From Solirubrobacteraceae bacterium (lineage in GTDB: Bacteria; Actinomycetota; Thermoleophilia; Solirubrobacterales; Solirubrobacteraceae): a stretch of DNA of 9,608 nucleotides. Positions 1 through 5,938 of the stretch are shown piece by piece. A program made the translations under genes and the position numbers. The stretch is from the NCBI GenBank assembly GCA_030149625.1, contig JASLHP010000319.1, forward strand, positions 1 through 9,608, read 5' to 3'. Position 1 is the first letter of the stretch. The number at the start of each line of letters is the position of its first letter. Under the pieces are notes generated by a model, which made no database searches, had not been told where the DNA came from, and saw only the letters and a program-made list of their open reading frames with translations.

Positions 1-372
1 GCCATCGAATACGAGCTCGCCGACGGCGAAAGCGCCGACGGTGGATCGTGGGCCGCGCTCGACCCGAGCACCGGCGCCTTCGACTGGCAGGTGGCGACGC
101 CCGGGGATGCGGCGGCGCTTGCGCCGCCGAGCGCCGCCGACGGCGTCGTGTTCGTCGGCAGCATGGCCTCGGGCCCCGACGAAAGCAACATGTTCGCCCT
201 GGAAGCCGCCACCGGCAAGACGCTGTGGAGCTTCCAGGCGGAAGGCTCGGTCGTCGCGGGGCCGGCGATCGTGGGCGGCGTCGTCTACTGGGGCTCCGGC
301 TATGGACGCTTTGGGCTGCCACAGTGGACTGCCAGCCACAAGTTCTACGCGTTCTCAGTGGAAGGTAAGTGA
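1..372 (+). CDS. PQQ-type beta-propeller repeat protein, C-terminal fragment (5' end outside window)
   Basis: The reading frame is open from the first base and ends with TGA at 370-372, so about 123 C-terminal residues are visible. The sequence shows two repeats of the PQQ/BamB-like propeller: one around 'WAALDPSTGAFDWQ' and one around 'MFALEAATGKTLWSFQ', each with the AxDxxTGxxxW signature. It ends with 'VVYWGSGYGRFG' and 'KFYAFSVEGK', a closing-blade pattern seen in polyvinyl-alcohol-dehydrogenase-like and other PQQ-binding-like proteins. The family is usually extracytoplasmic, either quinoprotein dehydrogenases or non-enzymatic propellers. The cofactor-binding and catalytic part is not in the window, so enzyme activity cannot be claimed. 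The next gene starts 52 bases after the stop. I am sure of the fold and unsure of the function. Confidence 0.8.
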   Translation, partial: AIEYELADGESADGGSWAALDPSTGAFDWQVATPGDAAALAPPSAADGVVFVGSMASGPDESNMFALEAATGKTLWSFQAEGSVVAGPAIVGGVVYWGSGYGRFGLPQWTASHKFYAFSVEGK

Positions 373-423
373 GCCGCGGCCCGGCTTGGCTAAGATAGGC
401 GGTCTCCCGCTTGGGATTCTCTT

Positions 424-1503
424 TTGAAGACCGCTGACACCGCCCAACACGAGGGGCCGCAAGCGTTCGCGAGGCCAGGCGAACAGGAGTCGAAGGCGGC
501 CGAGCTCGAGCTGCGGCACGTCAGCAAGCAGTACCAGGGTCAGCGCAAGCCGGCGATCGCCGAGCTCTCGTTCACCGTTCCGGCCGGTGAGGTGTGCGTG
601 CTCGTCGGCCCGTCGGGGTCGGGCAAGACGACGGCGATGCGCCTGATCAATCGGATGATCCCGATCAGCGGCGGCGAGATCCTGCTCGGCGGCCACAGCG
701 TGCTGAGCCGCGACGCGCGCGAGCTGCGCAGGGAGATCGGTTATGTGATCCAGCAGATCGGCCTGTTCCCGCACCAGACGGTCGCCGAGAACATCGCGAC
801 CGTGCCCGGCCTGCTCGGCTGGCCGAAGCAGCGCATCGGCGCGCGCGTGCGCGAGCTGCTGGAGCTGATCGGCCTCGACGGCGAGGGCATCGGCGAGCGC
901 TACCCGGCACAGCTCTCCGGCGGACAGCGCCAGCGCGTCGGCGTCGCGCGCGCGCTCGCCGCGGATCCGCCGCTGATGCTGATGGACGAGCCGTTCGGCG
1001 CGATCGATCCCATCAACCGCGCGCGGCTCCAGGACGAGTTTCTCGCGCTGCAGCGCAAGGTGCGCAAGACGATCGTGTTCGTCACGCACGACATCGACGA
1101 GGCGATCAAGATGGGCGATCGCATCGCGATTCTGCGTGAGGGCGGCGAGCTCGCGCAGTACGACACGCCGCGCGAGATCCTCACGCACCCGGCCGACGAG
1201 TTCGTCGCGAGGTTCGTCGGCGCCGACCGCGGCATCAAGCGCCTGTCGCTGACGACGCTCGCCGAGATGAAGCTGCAGGAGCCGAACGGGACGAAGCCGG
1301 GCGCGCTGCGCGCATCGGCGCGAACGAGCGTGCGCGATGCGCTGTCGATGATCATCACCGCCAACGGCGCGCCGCTGACGGTCGTCGACGACGAAGATCG
1401 CGTCGAGGGGCTGTTGACGCTCGCGCTGATCGAGCAGCTGCTCGCCGACGAGGCCGCCGACGGCCGGCGCGACTCGCGCGGCGCGCGGGAGACCGCCGCG
1501 TGA
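424..1503 (+). CDS. ABC transporter ATP-binding protein, OpuCA/ProV-like (glycine betaine/carnitine/choline type)
   Basis: This is the cytoplasmic ATPase of a compatible-solute importer, 359 aa. Visible motifs are Walker A GPSGSGKT (62-69), Q-loop VIQQ (108-111), signature LSGGQ (164-168), Walker B LMLMDE (184-189) and the H-loop histidine in VTHD (222). 'IQQIGLFPH' and 'EPFGAIDPINR' are typical of the OpuCA/ProV branch. Residues about 295-340 ('SVRDALSMI' to 'VEGLLTL') look like one CBS motif, shorter than the CBS pair in classical OpuCA; in that family this region senses ionic strength. The start is TTG at 424: the frame is closed by TAA at 391, and there is no ATG or GTG before the conserved domain begins near residue 27. 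The Shine-Dalgarno is weak. The end overlaps the permease start by four bases, indicating translational coupling. The substrate is inferred from family only. Confidence 0.93.
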   Translation: MKTADTAQHEGPQAFARPGEQESKAAELELRHVSKQYQGQRKPAIAELSFTVPAGEVCVLVGPSGSGKTTAMRLINRMIPISGGEILLGGHSVLSRDARELRREIGYVIQQIGLFPHQTVAENIATVPGLLGWPKQRIGARVRELLELIGLDGEGIGERYPAQLSGGQRQRVGVARALAADPPLMLMDEPFGAIDPINRARLQDEFLALQRKVRKTIVFVTHDIDEAIKMGDRIAILREGGELAQYDTPREILTHPADEFVARFVGADRGIKRLSLTTLAEMKLQEPNGTKPGALRASARTSVRDALSMIITANGAPLTVVDDEDRVEGLLTLALIEQLLADEAADGRRDSRGARETAA

Positions 1504-2237
1504 GCGCCACCGCGACGCTGCTCGCCGCGAGCGCGCCGGTGATCCCGGACTTCGGCGCGCACAGCTCGAAGTGCGTCGTGGGAAATCACTTCTTCTGCGG
1601 CGAGTGGGTCGCCAAGAACTGGTCGAGCGTGCTCTGGCCGGCGCTGCGCCAGCACATCGTGCTGACCGCGATCGCGGTCGCGATCGGCTTCTGCGTCGCG
1701 ATGGCGCTCGCGCTCGCCGCGCACCGCTATCGCGTCCTCGAGCGGCCGACGTTGCTGATCGCGACGTTCCTCTACACGATCCCGTCGCTCGCGCTGTTCG
1801 AGCTGCTCGTCGCGCCGGTCGGCTTGAACATCTTCGCCGCCGAGATCGCGCTCGTCTCCTACACGCTCTTGATTCTCTTTCGCAACATTCTGACCGGCCT
1901 GCGCGAGGTTCCGCGCGAGGTGCTCGACGCGGCCGAAGGGATGGGCATGACGCGTCGCCAGGCGCTGCTGCGCGTCGAGCTGCCGCTCGCGCTGCCGGCG
2001 ATCGTCGCCGGCCTGCGGATCGCCGTCGTGACGATCATCGCGCTCGCGACGATCGTCTACACGATCTACCCGCGCGGTCTCGGCGTGCCGATTCACGCGG
2101 CGCTCGGCGAGGGACCGTTCAAGACAGAGCTGATCGCCGCCGGCGGCCTCGCCGTGCTGCTCGCGCTCGCGGCCGACGCGCTGCTCGTGCTCGCGCAGCG
2201 GCTGCTCACGCCCTGGACGCGAGCGAGAGCAAGCTAG
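1500..2237 (+). CDS. ABC transporter permease, OpuCB/ProW/YehW-like
   Basis: This is an integral membrane subunit of the importer, 245 aa. Hydrophobic segments lie near residues 52-74, 83-104, 110-130, 164-186 and 208-232. The cytoplasmic EAA loop that docks on the ATPase is clear at about 143-162 ('DAAEGMGMTRRQ' then 'RVELPLALP'). The gene starts with GTG at 1500, inside the GTGA overlap with the ATPase stop, so it is very probably translated by reinitiation. The first 45 residues form an N-terminal extension before the membrane domain with two cysteines (25 and 33, 'SSKCVVGNHFFCGEW'). I expect this part to lie outside the membrane, but that is inference. The gene ends with TAG immediately before the ATG of the second permease. 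Confidence 0.92.
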   Translation: MSATATLLAASAPVIPDFGAHSSKCVVGNHFFCGEWVAKNWSSVLWPALRQHIVLTAIAVAIGFCVAMALALAAHRYRVLERPTLLIATFLYTIPSLALFELLVAPVGLNIFAAEIALVSYTLLILFRNILTGLREVPREVLDAAEGMGMTRRQALLRVELPLALPAIVAGLRIAVVTIIALATIVYTIYPRGLGVPIHAALGEGPFKTELIAAGGLAVLLALAADALLVLAQRLLTPWTRARAS

Positions 2238-2957
2238 ATGCACGCGTTCGTCGAAGCGTTCGAATTCATCGGCCGCAACGGCTCGATCCCGGGCACGCCG
2301 GGGTTGCCGACGTTGACGCATCTCGCGCTCCAGACGCTCAAGGTAGGGGCGATCGGCGTCGCGATCTCCGCGCTGATCGCTGTGCCGCTGGGGATCTGGC
2401 TCGGCCACGTCCATCGTGGCTCGTTCTTCGCGATCAACCTCGGCAACATCGGTCGCGCGCTGCCGAGCCTCGCGGTGCTCGCGATCGGCGACGCGTTCCT
2501 CGGGCTCGGCCTGACGGTGGTCGAGCTCGCGCTCGTGATCCTCGCGGTGCCGCCGATCGTGACGAACTCCTACCTCGGCGTCGATGGCGTCGACCCCGAG
2601 CTCGTCGACGCGGCGCGCGGAATGGGCATGTCCGAGCGCGAGATACTCACGCGCGTCGAGCTGCCGCTCGCGCTGCCGTTGATCTTCGCCGGTCTGCGCA
2701 CCGCGTCCGTGTTCGTCATCTCGACGACGACGATCGCCTCGCTCGCCGGCTTCAGCGGCACGCTCGGCGACCCGATCGCGAACGAGACGAGCTACCACTT
2801 CTACGGCGTGCTCGGCGCGGCGATCTGCGTCGCCCTGCTCGCGCTGCTCGTGGACGGCGCGCTCGCGCTCGTGCAGCAGGCGGTTACGCCGCGGGGTCTG
2901 CGCGTAGAAGCACAGGCGCGGATCGCGCCCGGCGCGCCGGCGCCAGGCCTGACCTAG
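2238..2957 (+). CDS. ABC transporter permease, OpuCD/ProW/YehY-like
   Basis: This is the second membrane subunit of the same importer, 239 aa, a diverged paralogue of the first permease. Hydrophobic segments occur near residues 33-55, 66-86, 88-110, 144-170 and 188-214. The EAA loop is at about 124-144 ('DAARGMGMSEREILTRVELP') and is nearly the same as in the first permease, as expected if both dock on the same ATPase dimer. The N-terminus has 'FIGRNGSIPGTPGLPTLTHLALQ', typical of this subfamily. The ATG directly follows the upstream TAG with no intergenic base, so coupling is likely. Two permease genes plus one ATPase match OpuC/Yeh systems rather than the single-permease ProU layout. Confidence 0.92.
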   Translation: MHAFVEAFEFIGRNGSIPGTPGLPTLTHLALQTLKVGAIGVAISALIAVPLGIWLGHVHRGSFFAINLGNIGRALPSLAVLAIGDAFLGLGLTVVELALVILAVPPIVTNSYLGVDGVDPELVDAARGMGMSEREILTRVELPLALPLIFAGLRTASVFVISTTTIASLAGFSGTLGDPIANETSYHFYGVLGAAICVALLALLVDGALALVQQAVTPRGLRVEAQARIAPGAPAPGLT

Positions 2958-2974
2958 CCACTGCCGCGCGCGGG

Positions 2975-3029
2975 CCCATTCCTAGCAATTCTGATCGAAT
3001 AAGTTATAAATATGGAGACAAAACCAACC
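2975..3029 (+). promoter_or_regulatory. AT-rich leader before the receptor gene; possible secondary promoter
   Basis: The 84-base gap between the second permease and the receptor contains a strip that is strikingly AT-rich for this genome, including TATAAA at 3005-3010 and TAAGTT at 3000-3005. No good -35 hexamer stands at 16-18 bases upstream, so promoter activity is only possible. An alternative is an mRNA processing or ribosome-standby region that raises receptor expression over that of the membrane subunits. Confidence 0.3.
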
Positions 3030-3035
3030 AGGAGG
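3030..3035 (+). promoter_or_regulatory. Shine-Dalgarno AGGAGG deciding the receptor start
   Basis: A perfect AGGAGG lies six bases upstream of ATG 3042 in an otherwise weak-RBS operon. It lies inside the reading frame that would begin at ATG 3012, so it argues for the internal start at 3042. Confidence 0.8.
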
Positions 3036-3041
3036 CTGCAG

Positions 3042-4040
3042 ATGAGGAGTCGGCTAATGCCGGAAGGGCTTTGGAGCGGGTCGGTCGCTCGCAGCGTCGC
3101 GACGTTGTTCGCGGCGGGCACGCTGATCGTCGGACTGGCCGCGTGCGGCGGCTCGTCGTCGAACAGCTCGAGCACGCCCGCGACGAGCAGCACGAGCTCG
3201 ACGGCCGCATCCAGCGGACCCGGCGCTGGCAAGCCCGCGGTGACGATCGGCGACAAGAACTTCGCCGAGGAGAACATCCTCGGCCAGCTCTATGCGCAGG
3301 CGCTCAAAGCACAGGGCTACACGATCGACCTGAAGTCGGAAATCGGCTCCTCGGAGATCATCTTCAAGGCGCTCACGTCCGGGCAGATCGACATGTACCC
3401 GGAGTACACCGGCACGTTGCTCTCGGCGATCGCCGAACAGACGAAGCTGCCGACGAGCGCCGCCGCCGCGTACAGCCAGGCGAAGGCGTTCCTCGAACCC
3501 AAAGGCTTCACGCTGCTCGACTACACGCCGTTCTACGACTCCGACGCGCTCGCGACGCTGCCGGCCTACGCGGCTGCGAACAAACTGACGAGCGTCGCCG
3601 ACCTGAAGCCGCTCGGCACGAAGGCGATCCTCGGCGCGGCGCCCGAATTCGCGACGCGCTTCGAGGGGCTGAAGGGGCTCGAGCAGGAATATGGCGTCAA
3701 GCCGACGTTCAAGCCGATCTCGATCGAACTGTCGTACAAGGCGCTCGAAAGCAAACAGGTCGACGTCCAGGACGTCTTCTCCACCGACGGTCAGCTGCTG
3801 GGAGGCAAGTTCAAGATCCTCGCCGACCCGAAGCACGTGTTCGGCTTCCAGAACGTCGCGCCGGTCGTCAAGCAGAGCGTGCTGAGCGCCGAGGGCCCGG
3901 CATTCGCCGAAACGCTCAACAAGGTCTCGGCGCTGCTGACGATCCCCGCGATCCAGCAGATGAACAAGGCCGTCAGCATCGACAAGCAGTCGCCCGAAGC
4001 GGTCGCCGCGCAGTTCCTGAAGGCGAACAGCCTCGGTTGA
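3042..4040 (+). CDS. Glycine betaine/choline-type ABC substrate-binding lipoprotein (OpuCC/OsmF/ProX family, OpuAC domain)
   Basis: This is the extracytoplasmic solute receptor of the importer, 332 aa from ATG 3042. The N-terminus is a lipoprotein signal: a positive start, a hydrophobic core 'VATLFAAGTLIVG', and a lipobox LAAC with the acylated cysteine at residue 35. A Ser/Thr/Gly-rich tether runs to about residue 64. The mature domain begins 'VTIGDKNFAEENILGQLYAQ' and contains YPEYTGT (119-125), the hallmark of the OpuAC/QAT receptor family, and 'YDSDALAT' further on. Aromatic residues form the cation cage in known members. A longer frame from ATG 3012 exists, but it would run through the perfect AGGAGG and lengthen the signal peptide for no reason. 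The exact ligand (betaine, choline, carnitine, proline betaine) cannot be read from the sequence. Confidence 0.92.
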   Translation: MRSRLMPEGLWSGSVARSVATLFAAGTLIVGLAACGGSSSNSSSTPATSSTSSTAASSGPGAGKPAVTIGDKNFAEENILGQLYAQALKAQGYTIDLKSEIGSSEIIFKALTSGQIDMYPEYTGTLLSAIAEQTKLPTSAAAAYSQAKAFLEPKGFTLLDYTPFYDSDALATLPAYAAANKLTSVADLKPLGTKAILGAAPEFATRFEGLKGLEQEYGVKPTFKPISIELSYKALESKQVDVQDVFSTDGQLLGGKFKILADPKHVFGFQNVAPVVKQSVLSAEGPAFAETLNKVSALLTIPAIQQMNKAVSIDKQSPEAVAAQFLKANSLG

Positions 4041-4063
4041 CGAAAGCGAACAGCCTCGGTTGA
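4018..4063 (+). repeat. 23-base tandem duplication at the receptor stop
   Basis: Bases 4018-4040 (last codons and stop of the receptor gene) and 4041-4063 are two adjacent copies. GCGAACAGCCTCGGTTGA is identical at 4023-4040 and 4046-4063, and the flanking bases differ at two positions. The second copy is out of frame and untranslated. It looks like a recent slippage duplication. Confidence 0.85.
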
Positions 4064-4075
4064 GCTGACGCCTCG

Positions 4076-4114
4076 CCGCGCCGCATCTCCCGAAGGGACG
4101 GAGGTGCGGCGCGG
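4076..4114 (+). terminator. Strong GC-rich hairpin terminator of the transporter operon
   Basis: Bases 4076-4090 pair with 4100-4114 as a 15-bp stem with a single G-U pair and a nine-base loop (4091-4099). It is followed by TTCCTC rather than a clean U-tract, as is common in high-GC actinobacteria. It lies 35 bases after the receptor stop and separates the transporter from the acetyltransferase-purU pair. Because the stem is symmetrical it could also act on the other strand. Confidence 0.8.
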
Positions 4115-4176
4115 TTCCTCGGCGCGACCTCCGCCCGCGGCTATGAGCGGCCGGCGACGCCCGTTTCGCGCGGCCA

Positions 4177-4207
4177 GCACCACCTGCGAAGCGCGCACCA
4201 CCTGCGA
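4177..4207. repeat. Two 13-base direct repeats just upstream of the acetyltransferase gene
   Basis: GCACCACCTGCGA occurs at 4177-4189 and 4195-4207, a spacing of 18 bases between copies. The second copy ends 12 bases before ATG 4219. It could be an operator with tandem half-sites or a chance duplication; nothing in the window names a regulator. Confidence 0.5.
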
Positions 4208-4218
4208 TAGTGCCCGGT

Positions 4219-4878
4219 ATGCCATCGGGCGAGGGCGCGCAGATCGCGGACCGTCACGCTCCGTCGCAGCTGCCACCCGCCGGCAGCCTTCGCCGCGCGA
4301 GCGCGGCCGACGTCGCGCATCTGCGGGCAGTGCTCGCCGACGCGTTCTTCGAGGACCCGGTGCTCAGCTGGCTGATGCCGAACGACGATAGGAGGCGAGC
4401 GCAGCTGAAGCGCTACTTCGCGATCGAGCTGCGCCACTATGCGCTGCCGCGCGGTCGCGTGTGGACGACCACGGATCTCGCCGGCGCGGCGCTCACGCTG
4501 CCGCCGCGCGCATGGCGCGCGCCGACTCGCGTGACCTTGCTCGAGGGCAGCGCCTTCCGTGCCCGCGTGGTGCGAGCCGCCAGGGTGGGAGCGGCGATCG
4601 AGTGGTGCCACCTGCGCCAAGCGCACTACTACGTGCGCGACGTCGGCGTGCTGCCGAGCAGGCAGGGGCAGGGCCTTGGCAGCGCACTGCTCGGCCCGAC
4701 GCTCGATCGCTGCGATCGCGACGGGCTGCCGGCGTATCTGGAGGCATCGAGCGAGCGCAGCGCGGCGCTCTACGAACGTCTCGGCTTCAGGGTCACGCGC
4801 GAGCTGCGCGTCGGTGGCAGTCCACCGCTGCGGCTGATGTCGCGTGCGCCACGGCCCCCGCGGGCGGCGGCGAGGTAG
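4219..4878 (+). CDS. GNAT-family N-acetyltransferase
   Basis: This is an acetyl-CoA-dependent N-acyltransferase of unknown substrate, 219 aa from ATG 4219 (a GTG at 4210 would add three residues). The domain starts near 'LRRASAADVAHLRAVLADAF'. The acetyl-CoA pyrophosphate loop is clear as 'VGVLPSRQGQGLGSALL' (R/QxxGxG/A motif), preceded by the beta-4 strand 'HYYVRDVGV'. It is followed by 'AYLEASSERSAALYERLGF', the usual motif C/D region of GNATs with 'LEASSxxxxxLYxxxGF'. No Shine-Dalgarno precedes either start. GATAGT at 4206-4211 lies seven bases before ATG 4219, so a leaderless mRNA is possible. The gene lies between the operon terminator and purU; a functional link to purU is unproven. Confidence 0.88.
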   Translation: MPSGEGAQIADRHAPSQLPPAGSLRRASAADVAHLRAVLADAFFEDPVLSWLMPNDDRRRAQLKRYFAIELRHYALPRGRVWTTTDLAGAALTLPPRAWRAPTRVTLLEGSAFRARVVRAARVGAAIEWCHLRQAHYYVRDVGVLPSRQGQGLGSALLGPTLDRCDRDGLPAYLEASSERSAALYERLGFRVTRELRVGGSPPLRLMSRAPRPPRAAAR

Positions 4879-4906
4879 CGAGGCCTCGGCGGCGCTCAGC
4901 ACTCCG

Positions 4907-5791
4907 ATGGCCTATCTCGGCTCGCACACCGCGCGGGGCGCCGACCACACGGCGCGCCTGTTGATCTCCTGCCCCGACGGACCGGGGATCGTGGCGGCGG
5001 TGTCGCGCTTCCTGTTCGAGCAGGGAGCCAACATCGTCAGCTCAGACCAATACTCGACTCATCCGCAGCAGGGTACGTTCTTCATGCGCTCCGCTTTCTA
5101 CCTGCCGGCGATCGAGTCCGATCGAGACGCGTTCGAGGCGGCATTCGGCACGCTCGCGGAGCGCTTCGCGATGCGGTGGCGGATCGCCTACGCCAGCGCG
5201 CGCCGCCGCGTCGCGCTGATGGCCTCGCGTGAGGGCCACTGCCTGCTCGACCTGCTGTGGCGCAACCGCCGCGGCGAGCTGGACATGGACGTCGTCTGCG
5301 TGATCTCCAATCACGAGAGCCTGCGCGCGGAGGTCGAGGCGCTGGGCGTCTCGTTCGTGCACATCCCCGTCGCCAAAGAGACCAAGCCGCAAGCCGAGCA
5401 GCGAGCGCTGGACGAGCTGGCGGGCCGCGCCGAGCTGCTCGTGCTCGCGCGCTACATGCAGATCCTCACAGGCGAGTTCCTGGCCGCGGTCGGCTGCCCG
5501 GTCATCAACATCCATCACTCGTTCCTGCCCGCGTTCGCTGGCGCCGAGCCATACCGCCACGCCCACGAGCGCGGTGTCAAGCTGATCGGCGCGACCGCCC
5601 ACTATGTGACAGAGGAGCTGGACGAGGGGCCGATCATCGAGCAGGACGTGCAGCGCGTCGGACACCGATACACGGTGTCCGACCTCGAGCGCGTCGGCCG
5701 CGATCTCGAGCGCATGGTGCTCGCGCGCGCGGTGCGCAGCGAGCTCGACGACCGCGTGCTCGTGCACGACGGCCGCACGATCGTCTTCTGA
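4907..5791 (+). CDS. purU: Formyltetrahydrofolate deformylase (10-formyl-THF hydrolase)
   Basis: The enzyme hydrolyses 10-formyl-THF to formate and THF, balancing one-carbon pools in the cytoplasm. The product is 294 aa, close to the approximately 280 aa of E. coli PurU. An N-terminal ACT domain (about 16-95) begins 'RLLISCPDGPGIVAAVSRFL' and has 'GANIVSSDQYS'. A formyltransferase domain follows (about 101-290) with 'CVISNHESLR', the PurU-specific 'ARYMQILT' (181-188), the catalytic 'NIHHSFLPAF' (Asn201 and His203) and 'LDEGPIIEQDV' carrying the catalytic Asp239. All expected active-site residues are present. ATG 4907 is chosen because an upstream in-frame ATG at 4844 lies within the acetyltransferase gene and would add a 21-residue Arg-rich tail. 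The gene starts 28 bases after the acetyltransferase stop, so the two are probably co-transcribed. Confidence 0.95.
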   Translation: MAYLGSHTARGADHTARLLISCPDGPGIVAAVSRFLFEQGANIVSSDQYSTHPQQGTFFMRSAFYLPAIESDRDAFEAAFGTLAERFAMRWRIAYASARRRVALMASREGHCLLDLLWRNRRGELDMDVVCVISNHESLRAEVEALGVSFVHIPVAKETKPQAEQRALDELAGRAELLVLARYMQILTGEFLAAVGCPVINIHHSFLPAFAGAEPYRHAHERGVKLIGATAHYVTEELDEGPIIEQDVQRVGHRYTVSDLERVGRDLERMVLARAVRSELDDRVLVHDGRTIVF

Positions 5792-5867
5792 GAGTCAGCC
5801 TCAATTTCCGATGGACAAAACGGAACAAATTTCGTGCATGTTGCGGTCATTCGCATCGTGCAAGCCA

Positions 5868-5897
5868 TTGACAGCACGCGGCGGATTGCCTTAGCGT
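5868..5897 (+). promoter_or_regulatory. Candidate sigma-70-type promoter for the secreted protein
   Basis: A perfect -35 hexamer TTGACA (5868-5873) is followed after 18 bases by TAGCGT (5892-5897), which fits the actinobacterial -10 pattern TAnnnT. The predicted transcript would start near 5904 and leave a leader of about 35 bases before GTG 5939. The surrounding 5792-5900 stretch is less GC-rich than its neighbours. Confidence 0.55.
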
Positions 5898-5927
5898 CGA
5901 GCAGTCGGATGACCTCGAAGCCACCAC

Positions 5928-5933
5928 GGAGGT
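5928..5933 (+). promoter_or_regulatory. Shine-Dalgarno GGAGGT deciding the start of the secreted protein
   Basis: GGAGGT lies five bases upstream of GTG 5939. The longer in-frame ATG at 5834 has no such site and lies upstream of the promoter candidate, so the short form is preferred. Confidence 0.75.
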
Positions 5934-5938
5934 GCAAC

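Noticed and set aside
391..396. TAAGAT as a -10 box for the transporter operon
   Set aside because: It is well placed before TTG 424, but no -35-like hexamer is found at 16-18 bases upstream. Too weak to list as a promoter.
900..2798. Long minus-strand open frame opposite the transporter genes
   Set aside because: High-GC shadow frame rich in Arg, Asp and Glu. The plus strand encodes clear ABC motifs throughout.
1571..4063. Long plus-strand Arg-rich open frame overlapping three transporter genes
   Set aside because: Out-of-frame shadow of permease and receptor genes; low-complexity Arg/Ala composition.
4844..4906. Longer purU start at ATG 4844
   Set aside because: It lies within the acetyltransferase gene and adds an Arg-rich tail not expected before the ACT domain.
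5807..5827. Hairpin after purU (TTCCG ... CGGAA) as terminator
   Set aside because: Only five base pairs with a long loop and no U-tract; not convincing.
5834..5938. Longer secreted-protein start at ATG 5834
   Set aside because: It precedes the promoter candidate, lacks a Shine-Dalgarno and would put about 65 residues before the signal-peptide core.
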